A stretch of 64,000 nt of DNA from Anastatus disparis (lineage: Eukaryota > Arthropoda > Insecta > Hymenoptera > Eupelmidae): positions 7,009,501-7,073,500 of the forward strand of contig JAFFSR010000218.1 in NCBI GenBank assembly GCA_017163975.1, read 5' to 3'. Under the pieces are notes generated by a model. The model had not been told where the DNA came from, made no database searches, and saw only the letters and a list, made by a program, of their open reading frames with translations. A program made the position numbers and the translations under genes. Shown in pieces: positions 56,301-64,000 of the stretch. Numbering within the stretch: position 1 is the stretch's first letter; the number at the start of each line of letters is the position of its first letter.

Positions 56301-59300
56301 ACAATTATTTTTAACCGATCATTTTTAACAGGGATTCAAAAACCACAACGACATTTTTCTGCTTACTCTAAAAATTGTCAACTTCCTAACCTCAAAATCA
56401 TTATGTCAAATCAGAAAATGTCATTTTTTAAACAAAGGTATTAACAATAAGAAAAAAAACAATTTTATACATCAAACGATGTACAAATTTTATATTAATT
56501 AAGGAAAAAAAATTTTTCAAAATACATGGGGAGCTTGGATCGAAAGGAGACAAATTTAATGAGATTGACGGGAACACAAAACAAAATAATCGCGCTCTAC
56601 AAAAAAAAAAGAAAAAAAAAATATAATAGCACGTCGCAATGATATGCTGTGTGCTAAACAGCCCTTATATGCCGACAATCAAGGCTAGTGCAAGTAATCA
56701 AACAATAAACAAATAATAAAAAAAAAAAACAAATATGGAAAAATAACTACTAATAAAAATAATAATAATGATTATTATTATCACATCGCTGTCATTAATT
56801 ATGATCATCTTAACGGGATAAGAAGAAAATAAAAGGTGTTGCTTATTGAACTTACATTTAAAGAAAAAATAAAAAACCTAAATAAATATAAATAAATAAA
56901 ATTAATTAATAAAATAATAAAAAAAAAATTTTTATTCACTCAAAGATAAAAGTAAAAAAAATGAAGCCTATGATAATCGCTGAAATTATAAATTTATCGA
57001 CCGAAGAAAGGTCTAGTTGAATCGAGCTTTCATCTTCACTTTTTATTTATTTTTTTCCACTATTTGTAAAATAATCAAATACTTTTATTCATACTTCTTA
57101 TTCAATAAAGTTTTAGTACAATAATAATGAATATTAAAAAAAAAAAATGATTTATTATCACTGTTATTTATACATATTAAATATAATAATAATAAAAAAT
57201 CAACTCATGTTCAAGTGCAGTCAATGTAATGTTAGCTAATGATTTAAGAAAAAAAAACTGGTGCTGTTGCTACTAGCTATAAAAAGAAAACGAGCCATGC
57301 GATCATAAAAAAAATATATAAATAATAAAATATTATGAATAATTAATTGTTCGTGTGTATTAGCGAGAATAAGGTGTGACATAAGATCGAACATTTGTGT
57401 GTGCATTGCAATACATAAAACAAAGTAAAGAAGTTTTCAATGTGTAAGTAAAAAAAAAATTAAAATTTAATGTGTATAAAAGCTATCGTGTATCACGCGA
57501 TTCGTTAAAAGTGACGTGAGGAAATTTTACTTTTTTCTTTCTTTTTTGTTTTTTTTTTCTCGTCATTGTCTCGATTCAATTAATTTTTCTTCGCTTAAAT
57601 CTGCATGCTCACGCATTTAATGGCGTGCGCAATAAAAAAAAACATTCGAAGGGTAAACGAACGTGTGACGCTTTAAAAAAAAAACTTTAATTGTATACTC
57701 TTATTTACCCGCAATTAATACATGAACAATTTAATTAAGTTTTTATGATTTATTACTTGATATCTTAACATTATTATTCAAAATAAAAAAAAATAAAAAA
57801 TATAATGGAAGTTAAAAGTTTGATAAAATACACCGCAAATAATAAATCAGATCGATAAACGTTTCATAAGAACACGTGCATTCAATAAATACACTACCAT
57901 GTTCCTTACGCTTCGAAGACAAAGTATAGATAAAAAAAAATCTGAGCTTGCGCGCGATTATTAATGGCATAAGGCATATTCTAGCTAAATAATGAAATAA
58001 AAAATTCTAAGTTTTTTGAAAGCATAACACGGCTCGTTTTTTTCTGTTTCACCCACGAGATGTAAATTTCGAAAAATAAAAAAAAAATAAAATGTTATGA
58101 CATGACGTGCGTACTTCGGTTCAACGTTTCTCAATTTTCCTCAAAAAATTTTTTTTGTATGCGGGAAATTCACGTTGTTCCTACCGAAGGCTGATTTATT
58201 GTAATTTAGTAAATGCTTTCTCGGTAAGAAATATAATATAATGAATAAATAATAAAAAAAAGAAAATTAAATTAAAAATTAAAATAAATAAATAAAAAAA
58301 AAGCGGAGATAAAGGAAGTTTAATGATTAACGTTGCTGCGATCAATTATTAAATGTAAAAGCGTATAAAAAAAGAACTAAGGTTTTGACCGTTATAGAAG
58401 AAATTAAAAAAAAGGAATATAATAAATTTTAAATAAGTGCAAGTTTGAAAAAAAAAAAAAAATTGGGGCTCCCAAAAGAAAAAGTTTTTATGAAACATTT
58501 ATTGCGTTTATCGATTGTCTATTTTAAAATATGATTTTACAAATTTCAAAGTAAGTTTAATACATTATTAGATTTATAGTAAAAAAAAAAATTGGATAAA
58601 TCTTATTAATTAGTACGTAACTACATTCAATTTTTTATAATTATTATTTTATGTACATTTGAGGAATTTATGAATTTAAAAGGATGAGAAAGGCATTGTT
58701 TTTATCACCGAAGCACTGAGATGTAAAAATATTAATTTTAAAAAGTTTATACACTATTAATAATTAAATATTGCATCGTTGAATTTTATAATAATTTAAT
58801 AATAAATTTTTTATTTACTTTCACTATATACTTAAAAAAAAGTTTAAAAAAATAATGTAAATGAACTTTCACATCCTCTTGAATTATTGCAATTGCAATT
58901 TTGAATAAGCTCGTTATCAAATTTTTCACGATATAGTGGCGATATTTTACACGAAAAAAAAAAAATAAAAGAGTTAATTGTAAAAAGTAACGAATTTGTA
59001 GATAAGAAATAAAAAAAAAAAGAATTTATTTCATCGTATATAAACTTCTCGTTATGATCACTTTAAATGAAAAGGAAAAAAAAAACAAAAATTAATGAGC
59101 CCAAAAAGAAAATTTGCGATAGGACGTAATAAATAAAAAAAAATATATGAATAAATAATAATAGCGCTCAGCGAGCGAGCGAGATAATGATTTTTTTTTT
59201 TGTTTTTTTTCCAGTAGCAGCGCATAGAGAATAATATTATAGCTTTGATAACGTAATAACAAAAATATTATAAAACGGCCGTTAAATCCAGGTTTAAATA

Positions 59301-60062
59301 ATCACAAAAAAAATCCGACACAAAGCGCGAAATTCAATCAAAAATAAAATCGTTTTAGGAATCTCAAATTTTCAAATTTTCTACTATTATACTTCGACAT
59401 TCTTTAAATCTTCTATGAAAAAAAAAATCTTGTAATTTTCTTTTGTAAAAAAAAGATTTAAAAAAAAATTTTAAAAAAATGACATTTGATCATTAATGAT
59501 AAAGAAAGTTGTAAAATTTGAGTTCTCTAAATGACATCCAAATATGGAAATTTTTACCTGCGCGCGGAAATAAACTCGCAAAGACGGCGCTGAATTTATA
59601 CAATACTTTGTAATAGCAAAAAAAAATTACTGCTTCAATCATCGTGACTTTAAAATTAAAAAAAAAGTGTTGAAAAAACTTTTGTACAGACTTTTGTGAG
59701 ACTGGTATCTTAGAACTACAAATACAAAAGGTAAAAAAGACGAAACGAAGACATCAACCATTAAAACTCGAGCAAGAGTCTACGTCAATTAAAAGAAAAT
59801 AATATAAAATGAAGAAATCGAGAAAAGTTAAAGAAGTGCAAGATGAGAAATCGAAAAAAAAAATAATGGAATGAAAGAATATTGATAAAAGTTTAATAAA
59901 AATGTAATAAATCAGCGCCGTCGGACTCGCGATATCAGCACATCAAATTATCTTCAACCCGTAACATTCACAAGATAATCATGTTACTATCTGCGTTTTT
60001 TAATATCAAATGCGAGGAGACGGAACTCGGCCCAGGTATTGTCGGGCAGACGAAATGTTTTC

Positions 60063-60068
60063 AATAAA
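60063..60068 (+). terminator. Candidate distal polyadenylation signal
   Basis: TTTTCAATAAACTG, followed about 30 bases later by TTTTGTGTGTACATTTTTT. The 60 bases before it are less AT-rich than the rest of the region (CGGAACTCGGCCCAGGTATT at about 60019-60038), as conserved 3' UTR ends often are. Confidence 0.5.
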
Positions 60069-60394
60069 CTGTTACATTACCTGAAAAATCATTTTGTGTG
60101 TACATTTTTTTTCTTGATATACACCAAACCTTTCTCTATATCTAAATTTTTTCATTACTTTTCTTTTATTCAATATTATTTGTTTAATATAATTATCTTA
60201 AAGTGACTTTATAAGTTAAGTAAAATAAAAAAAAAAATTTTTTCTCCAATGATGTTTTATAAAAAAATTTTGTAATCAATTACTATTTTTATTATAATTT
60301 ATTAATTCACAAAAAATATCTGCAATTTACTCTTGCTAGTGTTTTAATCATATCAATTTTAATCGATTTCTCAAATGATTTTATAAGAACTGTG

Positions 60395-60517
60395 TGTTTG
60401 TGAACAAAGCACATGTAACGTACAGTGGTGCTTGGCATGATTCAGCCGAGAGCGGGATTCGAACTCGAAACCTCGAGAATACGAATTCAACGCTTTAACG
60501 ACTGAGCCACAGACCGG
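60395..60517 (-). mobile_element. tRNA-derived SINE, copy 2
   Basis: About 85% like the copy at 20391-20511 by eye and in the same orientation. Box elements are recognisable on the minus strand (TGGCTCAGTCG; GAGTTCGAATCC). Located just beyond the presumed distal end of the DPP10-like transcript. Confidence 0.75.
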
Positions 60518-61644
60518 CTCATGTATATACTCGTCTTTTAAATGGCGTATTCTGGCACGGTGCAGTTATCGACCGAGCGAAGCGAGATAACACTTATATC
60601 ATAATATACTATTTTGTTTTATCGATAACATGGCATATTTTCGATGAATTTAAATTTTTAACAAAATCTAGTTTCATTTTTGGTTCATAAAAACTATAAT
60701 TTTATGACGAAGTTGTAAGCATAAATACAATTTTTGCTGTACGAACCGAGGTAAGAGCACATGTTAAATTTATAAATTTCAATAATTTCAATAATTTTGA
60801 TTTGGTCAATAACTTTGTATTTTTAAAATTGCTATGAAACACTAAAGGCTCGTACTTTTCTTCATATTTTTTTAATAAGTATCCTATTTTTCATTAATAA
60901 TTATCAGAATCACCTTAAGTTAAAATCATATATGATGAATATTTCACGATCAAATGACACAATAACAAATTAATCGATTTTCAATTTATCATAAAAATTA
61001 AGAGTTGAAAAGATTTAAACATCAATATATATAAAAATTTTCCTCAGAAGAAATGTAGCAAAAAGGTAGAAAGATGTTGATCCTCTAGCACTCTCCTTCA
61101 TACTTGTGTACGATGAATAAAAGATGAGATCATATTTACTTATCTGTTTTTGTGTCGTTAAGACGAGAGTTTTATCATTTCCGAAAAGTCGGCAGTAATT
61201 TAAATAAATAATTCATCGTATACAGCTCGAGTCTGATATAATCATAAGAAACCAATCCTTTAAATAATATTATCATAATTTTTTTCTCGTAATATTTAAT
61301 AATCATTCAATATTAAATCATACTTTGAGAAACATTGTTTTTTCTTTAGATAATTCAATAATATTGTATACCAATAAATATAAATGGAAATTATTTAATT
61401 TCAGTAGAATAATACGTCGTTCTTATTATTAAGCATTAGAAGAAACAATTGATTGTTGAATTAAAAATAAACATGACGTTGAAATTAAGGTTAAGAATTA
61501 CGTTAATTTATTTTGATTATAACAACATTTTAGATTAGAATTTGAACATTTTAGATTAGAATTTGATTAAAAGTGCGAATAAAAACATAATTAAAGTATA
61601 ATGTTTGCAAGAAGCTCAACTAAAGTTCGAAGTTTGTAAGAGCT
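60518..61644. other. Intergenic region between the DPP10-like gene and the small basic gene
   Basis: GTTATC-GACCGAGCGAAGCGA-GATAAC small inverted repeat at about 60564-60590. An AATAAA within GATGAATAAAAGATGAG near 61112 could be a further distal polyadenylation site. The rest is AT-rich without features. Confidence 0.5.
61527..61566. repeat. 21-bp perfect tandem repeat
   Basis: AACATTTTAGATTAGAATTT plus G, twice in succession, about 80 bases before the first ATG of the small basic protein gene. Confidence 0.7.
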
Positions 61645-62609
61645 ATGAAAGGATCAAGAAGTGAAAATGACGAATTACCAAGAAGAGTTTTACGAAGAAG
61701 AAAGAAATTGTGTTACAATGAGGGTACATTGAAAAAGTCGCAATTCACTCACCGAAGGTTCATTTATTTTTAAACTTTAGTATACTTTTATTTTGAGAAG
61801 TTAATTTTAATGGAAACTTTAAAGTTTCTTAAGTTAATATTAGAAATATAATTTACTTGTGAAATTTCTTAATATTGTTAACTTATTATTTTTGTATCTG
61901 CAAAAAGTAGTTATAGCATTATTTATTGAAAATTTTATGAAATATTTATAAATATAATAATAAATCATAATAGTTTTGGGGTAAAAATTAGCTCCATAAG
62001 CATATTTAAATTACATTTCAAAAATCACTAAAGAGCTTTACGTCTTACATGCGTTTAGTAAAATTTTAAATTTCTCAAAAATTTTAATTTTTGTAAAGAT
62101 TTATAAAATAATTAATTATTTCAATATAGAAAAAGACATCGATCATGGGATTCCGGAATCAAACTTAGAAGAAGTGCGTCTTTAATGAGATTTCGTCAGT
62201 GTTCTAGATCCAGTTCTGTGTCAAGTTTAGAAAGTGTTGTTTATTTGGGCAGGCATAAAAAAATTCCTCCGCTCATTGTTCTCAGCGACAGCAGTGACGA
62301 CGAAAATGAATTGAAAACTCCTAAACGAAAACTTCGCAAACTACGAAGTACCAACATAAGCTATTATGCAAAACCTAAAAAACGAAGAGAAAGAAAGCGA
62401 AATTCTGTCGAACAAAATTCGTAAGTATTTCAATATTTAGAAATTTAGAATAGGAAAAAGAATATGACAAGGTTTTTAAATTATAATTTATTTACAGTTT
62501 GCATAACGAGGTTGATCTTTTGAATATGCTTCGTGAAATGCGCGTCGATACTTCTTCAATGGTAAGTGAGGTTTTTAGATGTACTGATATGAGCGAGTGT
62601 CAACATTAA
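61645..62609 (+). CDS. Small basic nuclear-type protein with a SUMO-interacting-type motif (unrecognised)
   Basis: Three-exon model: 61645-61757, 62130-62420, 62498-62609, 171 aa. The second and third exons are strong (acceptors TTTCAATATAG and TATTTACAG, donor GTAAGT, phases agree). The first junction is uncertain: the frame-compatible donor AAG/GTTCAT at 61757 is weak, and a GG/GTACAT donor at 61723 would break the frame. Alternatively translation starts at the ATG at 62185. The third exon is read to TAA 62607-62609; a GTAAGT at 62562 could instead splice on. The product is rich in Arg, Lys and Ser (MKGSRSENDELPRRVLRRRK near the start). It contains PPLIVLSDSSDDENE, a hydrophobic core followed by Ser and acidic residues, i.e. 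a phospho-SIM pattern, then a Lys/Arg-rich stretch resembling a nuclear localisation signal. No named family recognised. Confidence 0.6.
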
Positions 62610-62685
62610 GAAAGCAGCGATTTTATGTTTTACAAGTCTTAGTAATGATTATACTGTAAATTTAGTACATGTGGTTTATTTGAAT

Positions 62686-62691
62686 AATAAA
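62686..62691 (+). terminator. Polyadenylation signal of the small basic protein gene
   Basis: AATAAA 77 bases after the proposed stop. It supports reading the third exon through to 62609 instead of splicing at 62562. Confidence 0.5.
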
Positions 62692-62975
62692 GTTTTAAAA
62701 AGTATATATTTTTACAATTTTCATAGTTTTTTTGTACTTTTTAAACAAACATAATTTTTCAAACAAATATTAAATTTCTAAATACATGAATTGAAAAATG
62801 CTTTAATTATATAATTATATTAATTATTAAGAATTTAATGGAATTAATTAATTTATTATAGCTATATTACAATATACACTGCGTAAACTAAGAATAAAGA
62901 GTGCTTAAAAAAGTGTAAATCAAATCAAGATGCAATATAATTTAAATTTTGCTTTTAAAAAATTAAATTTATAAC

Positions 62976-63270
62976 TTAAAGATACTCTTTGCTTTGGATT
63001 TTATTAGGAATATAACACTTTGTTAAATAACCTGGTTTACTAATTGACTCAATCTCAGCTTTGCCGGATTGCATTGCAATCAAATGCTGATGAAAATCAG
63101 CGTTTATGTAACTACGAGCTTTAAGACTTTCGATTTTTTTTCTATCTCGTAATGTCAGTTTTTCCCTTGGTATTTTTCGTGATATCAAGTCATGTTGATG
63201 AACACCTAACCACCTCATCTGAGAACAAATAAGATTCTCTCGGTATCCTGAATTATTAATAGTCCCAAAT
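62976..63270 (-). CDS. SPO11: SPO11 terminal exon
   Basis: Acceptor ATTTTTTTAG, 98 codons including stop. 'RFGTINNSGYRENLICSQMRWLG' continues the Toprim fold, and the end of the protein matches the usual SPO11 C-terminus. A TTTATT at 62853-62858 is a minus-strand AATAAA about 120 bases past the stop. Confidence 0.92.
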
Positions 63271-63864
63271 CTAAAAAAATCAAGTTTTCTTATTATTTAT
63301 GATACAAAACGTTACAAATAATAATAAAATAATGTTTAAATTCGATTTTAAATTAAAACTAAATTTCTAAAATAGAATAGGTTTATCATTTCAAGAAATT
63401 ACGAATACCATAAAAGTTAAATAATAAAGTCACTTTTCAATCAATAATCTAAGCAAAATCATTAAAAGCAAAAAAATTTATTTTAAACTTAATAAAAAAT
63501 TCTTACCTATAAACGCACATTATTTCAAATCCATACGGATTTGCGTCTACCAATGCATAAACTGGCAATTCCGCTTCGCGCGAAAGTATCTGAACGAGCA
63601 TTCGTGTCATTCTATCGGGATAACCTTTGCCAGTAATCAGAATGCACTTGTTAAATTTTGGACAGCCCTCGCTCAGAAGCTTTTGAAAAACGGAATCTTT
63701 TTCAACGACCAAAACGTACTCGGCGGTAGTACGGATGAGCGTTACGTTGGCGACGATATCTGGTACAGCGCGACAACTTTCAATATCGTAATTTATTATT
63801 TTCTCGGAACCACTGTAGAGACTCAAATCACCAGCCACTAGACCTTTGCTGGTAGTGATGAATC
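62976..63864 (-). CDS. SPO11: SPO11 meiotic double-strand-break transesterase, C-terminal part (partial)
   Basis: Two exons on the minus strand: 63864-63507 and 63270-62976 (stop). Intron GTAAGA...TTTTTTAG; the split codon is Arg. Earlier exons lie beyond the right edge. SPO11 is the Top6A-like protein that makes meiotic DNA breaks. Visible family features: 'SKGLVAGDLSL', 'VVEKDSVFQKLL' with the Toprim Glu, 'CILITGKGYPDRMTRML', 'YALVDANPYGFEIMCVYRFG', 'QMRWLGVHQHDL', 'LTLRDRKKIESL' and the C-terminal 'YIPNKI'. The second metal-binding Asp of the usual D-x-D is Asn here (DAN; AAT, one transition from GAT). The catalytic Tyr lies in the unseen N-terminal part. The first exon shown begins at the acceptor TATTTGTAG, not at the internal GTG. 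Confidence 0.93.
63507..63864 (-). CDS. SPO11: SPO11 exon with the Toprim Glu and DxD position
   Basis: Enters with two bases of a split codon, then FITTSKGLVAGD, and leaves after VYR with donor GTAAGA. All Toprim landmarks of the family fall in this exon, including the DAN triplet (codons within 63535-63550). Confidence 0.93.
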
Positions 63865-64000
63865 CTACAAATAAATTAAATATTTAGTGCATGAGGGATT
63901 CAATGAAATTTGTTATAAAAATTAAAAATAAAAACAGATTAAATTAATAGAATTAAATTTTATACTAAAAAATATAATAATCTAAACAACTGAAATTGTC

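Larger units (their letters stand above)
53259..60090 (+). other. DPP10: 3' region of the DPP10-like gene, possible 6.8-kb 3' UTR
   Basis: No splice-compatible coding exon or long ORF seen. The plus strand is strikingly A-rich (many A8-A15 runs and AATAAA words). Proximal polyadenylation signals are at 53393-53398 and 53830-53835, the latter followed by a 15-A tract that may be genomic. The best distal signal is 60063-60068, followed by a GT/T-rich tract at 60094-60110, a typical downstream element. PUF-type motifs occur at 55333-55340 (TGTAAATA) and 55478-55485 (TGTACATA). Insect neuronal genes often have such long 3' UTRs; extension to 60 kb is inferred. Confidence 0.45.

Noticed and set aside
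1..64000. CRISPR arrays, operons or bacterial-type genes
   Set aside because: The sequence is a eukaryotic intron-rich locus; no regularly spaced repeats or compact gene runs.

Overview
The window is nuclear DNA from an insect. It is very AT-rich, with long introns that are full of miniature transposons, TATA and TCAGT-type core promoter sequence, and multi-exon genes with GT-AG introns. The style (pyrimidine tracts alternating with short TATACGTATAC/CGCG-rich islands, CpG not depleted) recalls Hymenoptera, but the order is an inference only.

Layout. 1-19,140: no protein-coding exon recognised; AT-rich non-coding DNA with a TTAA-flanked MITE (1,356-1,561), a large fold-back element (5,940-6,475) and a CRE-bearing candidate regulatory island (15,192-15,233). 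19,141-53,258 (+): one gene of about 34 kb encoding a DPP6/DPP10-type, catalytically dead dipeptidyl peptidase, a type II membrane protein of 855 aa in the longest reading. It has 12 shared coding exons and three candidate alternative first coding exons (19,351, 21,086, 25,255), all ending in phase 0 and all able to splice to the transmembrane exon at 28,728. 39,900-40,530 (-): a complete two-exon gene nested in the 13.3-kb intron 30,281-43,613. It encodes a 75-aa secreted peptide with a defensin-like (CSab-type) cysteine pattern, a textbook TATA/Inr promoter, and a perfect Dorsal-type kB site beside a GATA site. 53,259 to about 60,090: A-rich 3' region of the peptidase gene, possibly a very long neuronal-type 3' UTR. 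61,645-62,609 (+): a small unrecognised basic protein with a SUMO-interacting-type motif. 62,976-63,864 (-): the C-terminal part of SPO11 (Toprim domain), running off the right edge of the window and convergent with the previous gene.

Mobile DNA is concentrated in the peptidase gene. It includes two copies of a tRNA-derived SINE, a two-copy and a three-copy MITE family, several TTAA-flanked piggyBac-like MITEs, many single fold-back elements, and a short LINE reverse-transcriptase relic.

How the genes relate. The peptidase-like protein is expected to act as an accessory subunit of Kv4/Shal-type potassium channels, with alternative cytoplasmic tails setting isoform properties. The nested peptide looks like an independently induced immunity gene. 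The SPO11 and SUMO-interacting-motif neighbours are separate nuclear genes. These functional links rest on family knowledge. Exon boundaries were read by eye from splice sites and reading frames.
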